This document shows, piece after piece, positions 1 through 7,012 of a DNA stretch of 9,185 nt. This stretch comes from an uncultured Lachnospiraceae bacterium (GTDB lineage: Bacteria > Bacillota > Clostridia > Lachnospirales > Lachnospiraceae). The position numbers and the translations under genes were made by a program. Position 1 is the stretch's first letter. Every line of letters starts with the position of its first letter. The stretch is taken from the NCBI GenBank assembly GCA_902796695.1, contig CADBQE010000113.1, positions 1-9,185 on the forward strand. Direction: 5' to 3'. Below the pieces are notes generated by a model. It was not told the DNA's origin. It made no database searches and saw nothing but the letters and a program-made list of their open reading frames with translations.

Positions 1-1
1 G

Positions 2-313
2 GACGCAGTCGTATTCACCATGCCGGTATACTGGTATTCCATCCCCGCCCAGATCAAGGGCGTGATCGACAAGATGTTCTCGCTTGTCGTTGGCGGAAAA
101 AATATCGCCGGAAAGGAATGCGCCCTGATCGCCTGCTGCGAAGAAGAGGACGAGAGCGTTCTGGACGGCGTCCGCATTCCCCTGGAGCGCACGGCCGCGC
201 TGATCGGCTGGAACATGGTCGGCGAAGTGCTCGTGACAGGCGTTCTGGAAGCCGGAACCATCGGAAAAACCGACGGATGCGCCAGGGCCGCGGCTCTTGC
301 CGACAAAATCTGA
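2..313 (+). CDS. Flavodoxin-fold NAD(P)H/FMN oxidoreductase, C-terminal part (5' end outside window)
   Basis: The reading frame is open from base 2 and ends at TGA 311-313, so about 103 C-terminal residues are present and the start lies upstream of the window. The segment DAVVFTMPVYWYSIPAQIKG followed by VIDKMF is the typical core of the flavodoxin-like NADPH-dependent FMN reductase superfamily. There, the 'P.Y..s.p..lK..iDr' stretch forms the strand and loop after the FMN phosphate site. The remainder (LIACCEEEDE, then a hydrophobic segment near GEVLVTG, then an Ala-rich helix) fits the last strand and helix of that fold. A cytoplasmic flavin-binding redox protein is the likely role; the substrate is unknown. 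It converges with the transporter operon on the other strand and shares no visible regulation with it. The internal ATG at base 20 is not a start, because conserved residues precede it. Confidence 0.8.
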   Translation, partial: DAVVFTMPVYWYSIPAQIKGVIDKMFSLVVGGKNIAGKECALIACCEEEDESVLDGVRIPLERTAALIGWNMVGEVLVTGVLEAGTIGKTDGCARAAALADKI

Positions 314-325
314 ACAGAGGAAAGC

Positions 326-363
326 AAAACGCCTCCGGACGATGCGGTTCGGAGGCGTTTTTT
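326..363. terminator. Bidirectional intrinsic terminator between convergent genes
   Basis: AAAACGCCTCCG (326-337) pairs perfectly with CGGAGGCGTTTT (350-361) around a 12-nt loop. On the + strand the stem runs into a T-tract ending at 363, just after the flavodoxin-like gene (stop at 311-313). On the - strand the arm reads out as TTTTGCTTT, just after the last transporter gene (stop at 380-382). One hairpin can therefore end both transcripts. Confidence 0.85.
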
Positions 364-379
364 ATCTTCCCGGATCCGG

Positions 380-1345
380 TTACTGCATTTCCGCAGCCAC
401 TTTGAAACAGGAGACAAAGTGACCGGGCGCGACTTCCTTAAGCGGCGGCTCGCCCCGCAGGCATTCTTCCGTGCAGTGATCGCACCGCGCGGCAAAGCGG
501 CAGACCGGCTTGGGATCGATCGGGGAAGACAGTTCGCCCTTGATCAGGATCCGCTTCTGCCGGTTGTGCAGGCTGGGAACGGGCAGCGCGGAAAGCAGCG
601 CTTTGGTATACGGATGCAGCGGGTTGTTGAACAGCGCCTGCGTCGGCGCTTTCTCGATCAGCCGGCCCAGGTACATGACGGCAATATCGTCCGAGATGTA
701 ATTGACGACCGAAAGGTCATGCGTAATGAAGATATAGGTCAGCCCCAGATCATTCTGCAGGCTCCGCAGCATGTTCAGAATCTGCGCCTGGATCGAGACG
801 TCCAGCGCGGAGACCGGCTCATCGCAGACAATGAACTTGGGCTTCATGGCGAGCGCGCGGCCGATGCCGAGACGCTGGCGGCGTCCGCCGTCCATTTCGT
901 GCGGATATGCATTGATCAGACGCTCATCCAGTCCGACCATTTCCATGATTTCAAGCACCCGGTGAAACCGTTCGTCGGAGTTTTTATATTCCCCGGTCAG
1001 CTTCAGCACTTCCTCGATCGTCTGGCAGACCGTCCGCTTCGGATTGAGGGAAGAGAAGGGATCCTGGAAGATCAGCTGCATCTGCTGGCGCATTTTGCGG
1101 AGCTCATGACGGCCCAGCTTCATGACGTCGACGCCGTCGAAATGCACTTCCCCGGAGGTCGGCTCCACAAGCCGCAGGATCGAGCGCCCGGTCGTGGTCT
1201 TGCCGCAGCCGGATTCGCCCACGATGCCCAGAGTCTTTCCCCGTTCGATCGTGAAGCTGACATCATCCACGGCATGGAGCATGCCCGAACTTGTCTTGAA
1301 ATATTTTTTCAGATTCTTGACTTCAAGGATGACGTTGTCGTTCAT
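380..1345 (-). CDS. Peptide ABC transporter ATP-binding protein, OppF/DppF type
   Basis: A 321-residue nucleotide-binding subunit of an Opp/Dpp-type importer, which hydrolyses ATP at the inner membrane face with its partner ATPase. Visible motifs are Walker A GESGCGKTT (43-51), Q-loop Q94 in LIFQDP, Walker B FIVCDEP (171-177) with D175/E176, the D-loop SALD, and switch His209 in ITHD. The ABC signature is unusual: MDGGR (151-155) replaces LSGGQ, although the following QRLGIGRAL matches the family. The C-terminal oligopeptide-transporter extension (HPYTKALLSALP onwards) holds a cysteine cluster: C282, C288, C291, C295 and C313. Its ATG overlaps the TGA of the upstream ATPase gene (TCAT at 1342-1345 on the + strand), and GGGAGGTG precedes it, so the two are translationally coupled. 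It is the last gene of the operon. OppF versus DppF naming cannot be settled from sequence alone. Confidence 0.93.
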   Translation of the reverse strand: MNDNVILEVKNLKKYFKTSSGMLHAVDDVSFTIERGKTLGIVGESGCGKTTTGRSILRLVEPTSGEVHFDGVDVMKLGRHELRKMRQQMQLIFQDPFSSLNPKRTVCQTIEEVLKLTGEYKNSDERFHRVLEIMEMVGLDERLINAYPHEMDGGRRQRLGIGRALAMKPKFIVCDEPVSALDVSIQAQILNMLRSLQNDLGLTYIFITHDLSVVNYISDDIAVMYLGRLIEKAPTQALFNNPLHPYTKALLSALPVPSLHNRQKRILIKGELSSPIDPKPVCRFAARCDHCTEECLRGEPPLKEVAPGHFVSCFKVAAEMQ

Positions 1346-2376
1346 TCCTGCACCTCCCGGGACGGATCATAATCCTTGGAGACCAGCATGCACTGATCCG
1401 TATTTTCATACAGCCAGCATTTGGCACAGTGTGTATCGGAAAAGCGGTGCATGGGCGGCTCTTCCTGGGAACATTTCGGCAGGGCGTACTCGCAGCGGGG
1501 ATGGAAAGGACAGCCCTGCGGCAGTTTCGTCGGATCCGGCATCTGGCCGCCGATCGGCTTTAAGCTCTGGTCGCGGCGGCTCACGTCCGGCAGCGAGTTG
1601 AACAGGCCTTCGGTGTACGGATGTCTCTTGCGGTCGAAGATATCTTCCAGCGTTCCGCTTTCGATGATCGTGCCCGCATACATGACGGCAACTTCGTCGC
1701 AGACCTCGGCGACAATGCCCAGATCGTGGGTGATCATCAGCATGGACATCTCCAGCCGGTCCTTCAGGTCCTTCATCAATTCCAGCACCTGCGCCTGAAT
1801 GGTCACGTCCAGGGCCGTGGTCGGCTCGTCCGCGATCAGCAGCTTCGGCGTACAGGCCAGTCCCAGCGCGATCAGGACGCGCTGCTTCATGCCGCCGGAG
1901 AACTGATGCGGGTATTCCCGGGAACGGGAAGCGGGAATTCCGACCGTTTCCAGCATTTTCCCGGCTTCGCGGGCCGCATCCGCCTTGCTCAGCTTTTTAT
2001 GGATCTGCAGTACTTCGGCGATCTGGTCGCCTACCGTCATGACCGGGTTGAGGCTCGTCATGGGATCCTGGAAGATCATGGAGACCGTGTTGCCCCGGAT
2101 GCTTTCCATCTGATCCTCGGTCTTGCTGAGGATATCCTCGCCGTTCAGCGTGATTTTTCCGGCCATGACATGCCCCTGCGGCTTGGCGATCATATTCAGC
2201 ACGGCCAGCGCCGTGGTGGTCTTGCCCGCCCCGGTCTCGCCGACCAGCCCCAGGGTTTTGCCCCGGTGAACCGTCAGATTCAGGCCGTTGATCGCCTTGA
2301 CCGTTTCCACCTTGCTGACAAAGTGGATGTGAAGGTTTTCAATCTCTAAGATAGTATTGTTCGTGAACTCTTCCAT
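1342..2376 (-). CDS. Peptide ABC transporter ATP-binding protein, OppD/DppD type
   Basis: A 344-residue ATPase, partner of the following OppF-like subunit. Motifs: Walker A GETGAGKT (46-53), Q103 in IFQDP, signature FSGGM (159-163) followed by KQRVLIA, Walker B LLIADEP (179-185), and switch His217 in ITHD. The FSGGM signature is the usual form for OppD/DppD. The C-terminal region has the family cysteine pattern C289-x5-C295-x6-C302, with further cysteines at 317 and 320. Comparable clusters bind a [4Fe-4S] centre in some structurally studied Opp/Dpp transporters, so an iron-sulfur site is possible here but is inferred. A tail of roughly 20 residues follows the last paired cysteines. The gene starts 11 nt after the permease stop, with AAGGGG upstream of the ATG, and ends in a 4-nt ATGA overlap with the next ATPase gene. 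Confidence 0.94.
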   Translation of the reverse strand: MEEFTNNTILEIENLHIHFVSKVETVKAINGLNLTVHRGKTLGLVGETGAGKTTTALAVLNMIAKPQGHVMAGKITLNGEDILSKTEDQMESIRGNTVSMIFQDPMTSLNPVMTVGDQIAEVLQIHKKLSKADAAREAGKMLETVGIPASRSREYPHQFSGGMKQRVLIALGLACTPKLLIADEPTTALDVTIQAQVLELMKDLKDRLEMSMLMITHDLGIVAEVCDEVAVMYAGTIIESGTLEDIFDRKRHPYTEGLFNSLPDVSRRDQSLKPIGGQMPDPTKLPQGCPFHPRCEYALPKCSQEEPPMHRFSDTHCAKCWLYENTDQCMLVSKDYDPSREVQE

Positions 2377-2387
2377 GTTGCCGCCCC

Positions 2388-3302
2388 TTATCTCTTTAAC
2401 TTGGGATCGAGTGCATCCCGGAGCCCGTCGCCGACCAGATTAAATGCCATGGAGGTCAGGAAGATCGCCATGCCGGGGGCAATGACCAGGAAGGGATACT
2501 GTCTCATGTTTCCGCGGGCACTGGCAATCATGCAGCCCCATTCCGGAGCCGGCGCCGCGATGCCCATCCCCAGAAAGCTTAAGGAGGAAACACTCATCAC
2601 GTTTGTGGCGATGGCCAGTGTGCTCTGCACAATGATCGGGGCCACGCAGTTGACCAGGATGTGCTGGAAAATGATCCGGGGCGTATTCTGCCCGACCGCC
2701 TTTGCGGCTTCCACGTATTCCGTGTCGCGCACGGAGAGAACGGCGGAGCGGACCACGCGGGACATGGAAGCGATCGTGGCAATTCCGAGTGCCATGATCA
2801 TATTGAATTCGCTGGACCCGAAAGCCGCCACAATGGCAATGGCCATGACAATGCGGGGAATGCAGGCCATGATGTCAATGACACGCATGATGATATCATC
2901 CGCAATGCCGCCCAGATAGCCGGCGGCCGCTCCGATGATGCAGGAGAAGACCAGCCCCACCAGAACGGACAGCACGCCGATCCGCAGGGAGATCCGGGCG
3001 CCGTGGATGATGCGGGCGAAAATATCCCGCCCCATTTCATCCGTTCCGAGAAGGTGTTTCCAGCTGGGACCCTGGAAGCGGTCGACCGGATTGGAGGCGA
3101 TCGCCACGGTGTCGTAGTCCGCGATTACATTCGCAAACAGGGCCAGCAGCAGGAAGATCGTGATGATGATCAGGCCGACGACAGCCAGGCGGTTGGCCAC
3201 GAAAATATCCCACATCTCTTTGAGCCGGCTGGTTTTGCGGTAGGTCCGCATGTATTCCCGGCGGCTCATCAGTTTTTTATCGACAGAAGGCGTACTCTTC
3301 AT
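2388..3302 (-). CDS. Peptide ABC transporter permease, OppC/DppC type
   Basis: A 304-residue inner-membrane permease of the binding-protein-dependent transport family. A charged cytoplasmic N-terminus (about 1-36) is followed by a first membrane segment near 38-60, an extracytoplasmic loop, and the family motif GTDEMGRDIFARIIHGARIS (86-105). Four to five further hydrophobic segments lie near 107-129, 150-172, 221-243 and 273-292. The EAA loop that docks on the ATPases is visible as EYVEAAKAVGQNTPRIIFQH (195-214). The protein ends in the typical DPKLKR. Length and motif order match the DppC/OppC half of the heterodimeric pore. The start overlaps the stop of the upstream permease by 4 nt (ATGA, 3299-3302), preceded by a G-rich site (AGAGGGGGG). 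Nothing looks truncated. Confidence 0.95.
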   Translation of the reverse strand: MKSTPSVDKKLMSRREYMRTYRKTSRLKEMWDIFVANRLAVVGLIIITIFLLLALFANVIADYDTVAIASNPVDRFQGPSWKHLLGTDEMGRDIFARIIHGARISLRIGVLSVLVGLVFSCIIGAAAGYLGGIADDIIMRVIDIMACIPRIVMAIAIVAAFGSSEFNMIMALGIATIASMSRVVRSAVLSVRDTEYVEAAKAVGQNTPRIIFQHILVNCVAPIIVQSTLAIATNVMSVSSLSFLGMGIAAPAPEWGCMIASARGNMRQYPFLVIAPGMAIFLTSMAFNLVGDGLRDALDPKLKR

Positions 3303-4243
3303 TTCGATTTCCCCCCTCTCATATACAAGGCCTTGATGCGCGGGTCAAAGAAGGCATATGCCAGGTCCGTGATCAGCGACATGATCGCCACGCAGATGGC
3401 CATGATGGAAACGGAAGCCAGTACGCTGGGGGTATCCTTCTGCAGCACCGAGTTGACCATCAGACGGCCCATGCCGGGAATGGCGAAAACCGTCTCGCAG
3501 ATGACGGCGCCGCCCAGCATCTCTCCGATATAGCTGCCGATTACGGTCAGCGGCGGAAGCAGGGCGTTGCCCAGGGCGTGACGGTAGATGACCCGGCGCT
3601 TTTTTACGCCTTTGGCCCGGGCGGTACGGACATAATCCATCCCGAGCGCTTCGATCATGGAGGACCGCATCATGCGGGAAATACTGGCCATGAAGCTTAA
3701 GGCCAGCACGATCGAGGGCAGGATGGCATCCTGCCAGCTCTCAAGGCCCGAGGCATGGAGCCAGCCGAGCTTGACGGAAAAGAGCAGGACCAGCAGGAGG
3801 GCGATCCAGAAACCGGGGGCGGCAATGCCGACCAGCGCGAAAGCGGTCGTAAAGGCCGAAAAGAATGAATTCGGCTTGACGGCCGCACGGATCCCGATCG
3901 GGATCGAGACCGCCACGGCCAGCGTCATGGAGACCAGCACCAGCAGCGCCGTGTTCGGGAAGCTGATCCGGACCTGATTCATGACGGCTTCCTTGGTGAT
4001 ATAGGAAGTCCCGAGATCCCCCTGGAAGAAGTGAAACAGGTAAGTGAAAAACTGCTTGAAAAACGGCTCATTCAGCCCCAACTGCTCCCGGATCGCTTCA
4101 GCCCCTTCCGGGGTCCAGCTTGTCCCCAGGATCGTAGTGGTGGCGTCGCCCGGGGAAAGGTACATGATCAGATATACAACGAATATGACTCCGACCACGA
4201 CCGGCAGCATCAGCAATAATCGTTTGCCGATATATCGAATCAT
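3299..4243 (-). CDS. Peptide ABC transporter permease, OppB/DppB type
   Basis: A 314-residue permease forming the pore with the OppC-like subunit. The N-terminal membrane helix (about 9-30) runs into the family motif SPGDATT (30-36). Further membrane segments lie near 99-120, 132-156, 174-190, 228-250 and 276-298. The cytoplasmic coupling loop DYVRTARAKGVKKRRVIYRH (203-222) is the EAA-loop equivalent of this subfamily, and FAIPGMGR (253-260) and FDPRIK near the end are also characteristic. ATG at 4243 is supported by AGAAGGTGA about 5 nt upstream. That ribosome site lies inside a perfect 7-bp inverted repeat (separate entry), so translation of the permease block may be tuned relative to the binding protein. 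The gap to the binding-protein gene is 90 nt, against -4 to +11 nt for the downstream junctions. Confidence 0.95.
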   Translation of the reverse strand: MIRYIGKRLLLMLPVVVGVIFVVYLIMYLSPGDATTTILGTSWTPEGAEAIREQLGLNEPFFKQFFTYLFHFFQGDLGTSYITKEAVMNQVRISFPNTALLVLVSMTLAVAVSIPIGIRAAVKPNSFFSAFTTAFALVGIAAPGFWIALLLVLLFSVKLGWLHASGLESWQDAILPSIVLALSFMASISRMMRSSMIEALGMDYVRTARAKGVKKRRVIYRHALGNALLPPLTVIGSYIGEMLGGAVICETVFAIPGMGRLMVNSVLQKDTPSVLASVSIMAICVAIMSLITDLAYAFFDPRIKALYMRGGKSK

Positions 4244-4251
4244 AATCTCAC

Positions 4252-4271
4252 CTTCTTACGGATTTAAGAAG
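4252..4271 (-). promoter_or_regulatory. Hairpin sequestering the permease B ribosome-binding site
   Basis: CTTCTTA (4252-4258) and TAAGAAG (4265-4271) form a perfect 7-bp stem with a 6-nt loop. In the - strand mRNA the downstream arm TAAGAAG contains most of the Shine-Dalgarno AGAAGGTGA of the gene starting at 4243. Folding would hide this site. Pairing is seen directly; control of translation is inferred. The same bases follow the GC-rich hairpin next to it as a short U-rich run, so this stem could also compete with a transcription pause. Confidence 0.55.
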
Positions 4272-4299
4272 CGAGCCCCGTCACGGGGGCGGAGCTCGC
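4271..4299 (-). other. GC-rich intergenic hairpin, possible partial terminator or mRNA stabiliser
   Basis: GCGAGC (4271-4276) pairs with GCTCGC (4294-4299), with inner pairing CCCG (4277-4280) to CGGG (4284-4287) or, in another register, an extended outer stem with one mismatch. On the - strand the hairpin is followed by CTTCTTAAAT, a poor U-tract. It sits between the abundant-type binding-protein gene and the permeases. Hairpins there commonly stabilise the upstream message or cause partial termination. Which applies here is not determinable. Confidence 0.5.
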
Positions 4300-4308
4300 C
4301 GTACACGC

Positions 4309-4324
4309 CGCAGTTATAACTGCG
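4309..4324. repeat. Perfect 16-bp palindrome CGCAGTTATAACTGCG
   Basis: The sequence is its own reverse complement over 16 bases, 10 nt after the binding-protein stop. As RNA it makes a 6-bp stem with a UAUA loop. With the two neighbouring inverted repeats it fills most of the 90-nt junction. A role in 3'-end protection or as a protein site is possible but unproven. Confidence 0.6.
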
Positions 4325-4333
4325 CGGAAAGGA

Positions 4334-5896
4334 TCAATAGTGCAGCTCGTGCAGTTTGAAGATCTGCTCGGTGTTCATCTGGACACCCTGCAGGTCGGCC
4401 GTCGCCAGGCAGAACAGTTCGCCGACGTACAGCGGGACCCAAGGGCAGTCTTCGCAGAGGATCTCCTGCCACTGCTTGTAGTAAGGAATGCGGTCATTGA
4501 CATCCTGGGAGGCATAGCCGCCGGCCCAGAGCGCTTCCAGTTCGGGGTTGACATAGTGGGCCAGGTTGTAGGCGCCCAGAGCGCTTTCGCCGACCAGACG
4601 GGGCAGAACCAGCGTGGGTTCCGGATTGGCGCCCCAGGTGGTGATCATGGCGTGCGCGCCGTCGGTGGCCAGCTTGACCACGTCGTCCACGCTTTCCATC
4701 ATCTTGATGTTGACGGTGATGCCCACGGCCTTGAGGTCGGACTGGATCTGCGTGCCGGCCGCCGTAAAGGCCTGGGTCACGTACAGATCGAAGCTGAATC
4801 CGCCTTCATAGCCGGCCTGCTTCAGAAGTTCCTTGGCCTTGTCGACGTTGTAGCTGTAGCCGCTGGGATTGTCCAGCCAGCCGTAGCAGGTCGGGGACAG
4901 GTAGGTGTAGTTGGTGACGCCGTAGCCGTTGGCGTTGACGAGCAGGACGTTGTCGCGGCTGATGGCAAAGTTCAGGGCCTGACGGACTTCCTTGTGGGTG
5001 AAAGGCTCATATTCGCAGTTCAGGGGCATGAACACCATGACGCTGGACTTGTGGCTGTAGACCTTTACCTTGTCGTCGTTCTTGACGATCTCCATGTCGG
5101 CCGTGGAGAATTCGGAGCTCAGGTCCGCTTCGCCGGTCTGGATCATGATGGTGCGGGTGCTGGCTTCCGGAACGATCTTGTAGGTCAGGGATTCGTTCTT
5201 GGCGGCATCGGCCGGATTCCAGTAGTTCTCGTTGCGGACCAGGGTGACGCTGGTGCCGGGGATGCGGCTGCCGAATTTATAGCGGTTGGAACCGATAGGG
5301 TTGCTCCAGTCGCCGGAAGAGGTGGCCTGCGCCAGATAATCCGCGGGAACAATGCAGGCGATCAGCTGGCAAAGCGCGACGGGCAGCTGCGGGTAAGGCG
5401 TGGCGGTCGTGATCTTGACGGTGTGCTCGTCAATGACTTCGCAGGACTGCAGCGGTTTGAAGATCGCGCCGCCCAGGCCGGACTCGATGCCGCGGGTGAT
5501 GCTGGCGGCCACGTCCTTGGACGTAAGAGGCGTATTGTCGCTGAACTTGGCCTCTTCTTTGATCTTGATCTCCCATTCGGTGTCGGAGATCATTTTGGCT
5601 TCCTTGGTCAGCTGAGGGCTGGGCTTTTTGTCTTCGTCCAGCTCATACAGGCGGTCGTACATCTGCCACAGCACCAGCTGGTTGTAGACAGAGGAGGCAG
5701 CCCAGGGGTCAAATCCGGTAATGTCGGAAGGCATCAGAATGGTGATGTCTTTCTTCTTTTCTCCGGTGGGAGCGGGGGCCTGTGTTTCCTGGCCGCCGCC
5801 GCTTGGAGCCGCAGTTGTACTGGGGGAGGATCCGCCGCAGGCGGACAGGACGAAGGCCAACACGAGGACCCAGGCAAGTACGCGCACTTTCTTCAT
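4334..5896 (-). CDS. Peptide ABC transporter substrate-binding lipoprotein (SBP family 5)
   Basis: A 520-residue extracytoplasmic receptor that captures the substrate and delivers it to the permeases. The N-terminus is a lipoprotein signal: positive MKKVR, a hydrophobic core, and lipobox LSAC with Cys20 as the lipidated residue. A flexible linker rich in Ser, Thr, Gly, Pro and Gln runs to about residue 48. The family-5 fold follows: a segment near ITGFDPW and LWQMYDRLYEL, then the well-conserved KFSDNTPLTSKDV stretch, then a central domain with FTHKEVRQALNFAISRDNV, and a C-terminal lobe with YYKQWQEILCEDCPWVPLY. Length is normal for Dpp/Opp/Nik-type receptors. The ligand cannot be read from the sequence; peptides, opines and nickel complexes all use this fold. 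AAAGGAG lies about 10 nt before the ATG. The hydrolase gene ends 54 nt upstream, with no convincing promoter between them. Confidence 0.95.
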   Translation of the reverse strand: MKKVRVLAWVLVLAFVLSACGGSSPSTTAAPSGGGQETQAPAPTGEKKKDITILMPSDITGFDPWAASSVYNQLVLWQMYDRLYELDEDKKPSPQLTKEAKMISDTEWEIKIKEEAKFSDNTPLTSKDVAASITRGIESGLGGAIFKPLQSCEVIDEHTVKITTATPYPQLPVALCQLIACIVPADYLAQATSSGDWSNPIGSNRYKFGSRIPGTSVTLVRNENYWNPADAAKNESLTYKIVPEASTRTIMIQTGEADLSSEFSTADMEIVKNDDKVKVYSHKSSVMVFMPLNCEYEPFTHKEVRQALNFAISRDNVLLVNANGYGVTNYTYLSPTCYGWLDNPSGYSYNVDKAKELLKQAGYEGGFSFDLYVTQAFTAAGTQIQSDLKAVGITVNIKMMESVDDVVKLATDGAHAMITTWGANPEPTLVLPRLVGESALGAYNLAHYVNPELEALWAGGYASQDVNDRIPYYKQWQEILCEDCPWVPLYVGELFCLATADLQGVQMNTEQIFKLHELHY

Positions 5897-5950
5897 TTCT
5901 TTTTCTCCTTTTTCACGTTCTTAATTTTGTAAGCGTATCGCGTTACATTC

Positions 5951-6844
5951 TTACTGACGGGGATACTTTTTGGGATCGTATCCCAGATCCGCACTGTAGA
6001 CATCGGTGCGTCGGACAGCCAGACGGCTGTTGGCGGGGTGATAGTTCTTCTTTCTGGCGTCGCTGAGGTCGATGTCCGCATACAGAATCGTTTCCTCTTC
6101 ATCGGAAGCGATTCCGGAGAGCGGGCCGCCCCAGGGACTGATGATCGCGCTCTGGCCGGCAAATTTGCTGCCGTGCATGGTGTCGTGGCCGCGGCCTACG
6201 CGGTCGCAGCAGACCGTGAAAATATGATTGCTGACGGCGTTGGCCATGCAGAGCGTGGTGACCAGCGTGTGGAAGGGATCCGGAAGATGACGGGTTTCCT
6301 TGACGTCGCTGGAATTGAACATGCAGCAGACGATGTCGACGCCCTGCAGGGCAAGAATGCGGAATACCTCTGGGTAATAGGCGTCCAGGCATACGCAGAG
6401 GCCGATCCGGCCGATGGGGGTATGGAAGACCGGAATGCCGAGGTCTCCGGGCTCCACGTAGTACACTTCATCCTCGCAGGGGTGAAGCTTTCTGCATTTT
6501 CCGATATATCCGTCCGGCCCGGCCAGGATTCCGGCATTGAAAATGTCGCTGCCGGAGCGCTCCAGAAGGGAGGCGCAGATATAAACGGAGTATTCGCGGG
6601 CAAGCGAGATGAGAAGCTGAGAGGATTTTCCTCCCGGGACGGGTTCCGCGGCCTGGTATGCCTGTTCCCGGCAGTCCATAAAGAAACCGCTGTTGAAGGT
6701 CTCCGGAAGTACGATCAGGCCCGCACCGGCTGCGCAGGCTTCCCGGATGAGTTTTTCGGCTTTCTGCAGATTTGCGTCAATGTTTCCGTCAATGATATCC
6801 ATCTGGATGCAGGCGACTTTGACGGGTGATACGGGTGCTTTCAT
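5951..6844 (-). CDS. Carbon-nitrogen hydrolase (nitrilase superfamily), likely amidase
   Basis: A 297-residue cytoplasmic enzyme of the nitrilase superfamily, whose members hydrolyse amides, N-carbamoyl compounds or nitriles through a covalent thioester. The Glu-Lys-Cys triad is intact: E48 in LIVLPETFNSGF, K119 in CRKLHP, and C152 in GLCVCLDAYYPE. The glycine and His pattern around HPCEDEVYYVEPGD also fits. Neither signal peptide nor membrane segment is present. The protein is cysteine-rich, including pairs CC at 173-174 and 212-213. ATG 6844 is preferred because TGAGGGA stands 6 nt before it; a GTG at 6865 would add seven residues but has no ribosome site. It is the first gene of the transporter operon, which suggests it acts on the imported compound. 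The exact activity (for example N-carbamoylputrescine or omega-amidase type) is not resolved. Confidence 0.9.
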   Translation of the reverse strand: MKAPVSPVKVACIQMDIIDGNIDANLQKAEKLIREACAAGAGLIVLPETFNSGFFMDCREQAYQAAEPVPGGKSSQLLISLAREYSVYICASLLERSGSDIFNAGILAGPDGYIGKCRKLHPCEDEVYYVEPGDLGIPVFHTPIGRIGLCVCLDAYYPEVFRILALQGVDIVCCMFNSSDVKETRHLPDPFHTLVTTLCMANAVSNHIFTVCCDRVGRGHDTMHGSKFAGQSAIISPWGGPLSGIASDEEETILYADIDLSDARKKNYHPANSRLAVRRTDVYSADLGYDPKKYPRQ

Positions 6845-6850
6845 GGCTGG

Positions 6851-6857
6851 TCCCTCA
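6851..6857 (-). promoter_or_regulatory. Ribosome-binding site that fixes the hydrolase start
   Basis: TGAGGGA on the - strand lies 6 nt upstream of ATG 6844. It lies inside the seven-codon extension that a GTG start at 6865 would create, and that GTG is preceded by ACAAATCACC with no purine-rich site. This favours the ATG. Confidence 0.7.
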
Positions 6858-6883
6858 CGATACACGGTGATTTGTCGGAAAAT

Positions 6884-6895
6884 AACATAAATGTT
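6884..6895. repeat. Short palindrome AACATAAATGTT in the hydrolase leader
   Basis: AACAT (6884-6888) and ATGTT (6891-6895) are inverted around AA, about 8 to 19 bases into the predicted transcript. The two-base spacer is too short for a good RNA loop, so if functional it is more likely a DNA operator half-site pair. Confidence 0.35.
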
Positions 6896-6909
6896 CCTTG
6901 TACGGTGCT

Positions 6910-6938
6910 ATAGTAACACGAATATAATTATTTTTCAA
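6910..6938 (-). promoter_or_regulatory. Sigma-A promoter of the hydrolase-transporter operon
   Basis: On the - strand TTGAAA (6938-6933) and TACTAT (6915-6910) are separated by exactly 17 nt; transcription would begin near 6903, giving a leader of about 58 nt. An A/T-rich stretch (AAAAAAACTTAAAATATTAA, upstream of the -35) may help as an UP-like element. The last ten bases, GTGTTACTAT, are identical to the corresponding part of the promoter at 8069-8097. Confidence 0.75.
6912..6925. promoter_or_regulatory. Putative operator site 1 (AGTAACACGAATAT)
   Basis: This 14-mer matches AGTAATACGAATAT at 8047-8060 in 13 positions and lies across the spacer and -10 of the hydrolase operon promoter. A protein bound here would block RNA polymerase. 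Part of the match (AGTA) coincides with the -10 complement, so some similarity may come from promoter constraint. Assignment to the neighbouring RpiR-family regulator is inferred. Confidence 0.5.
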
Positions 6939-7012
6939 GAGGGGGCCGGTTAATATTTTAAGTTTTTTTGGGGCGGAGAAGACCGGAGGGAAGATATAGG
7001 AAAGCGCAGCCG

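Noticed and set aside
419..1372. 317-codon open frame antisense to the OppF-like ATPase, and similar frames opposite the OppD, OppC, hydrolase and regulator genes
   Set aside because: All lie opposite genes with intact catalytic or family motifs and show the Arg/His/Gln-rich composition of reverse-strand shadows.
4340..5932. 530-codon open frame antisense to the substrate-binding protein
   Set aside because: It mirrors almost exactly a clear family-5 binding protein. The translation is low-complexity (Gly, Val, Asp, Gln rich) with no recognisable domain, and no ribosome site or promoter fits. Long antisense frames are expected in GC-rich genes.
5935..5948. GTAACGCGATACG upstream of the binding-protein gene as a fourth copy of the shared element
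   Set aside because: Only about eight consecutive-type matches to GTAACACGAAT, in the opposite orientation relative to the gene compared with the hydrolase site, and no promoter is visible in this 54-nt gap.
5897..5950. Separate promoter or terminator between the hydrolase and binding-protein genes
   Set aside because: No paired -35/-10 hexamers at suitable spacing and no hairpin with a T-tract; the gap looks like a simple operon junction with a ribosome site.
6845..6865. GTG start at 6865 for the hydrolase
   Set aside because: No Shine-Dalgarno precedes it, while ATG 6844 has TGAGGGA at good spacing; the added residues are not part of the conserved fold.
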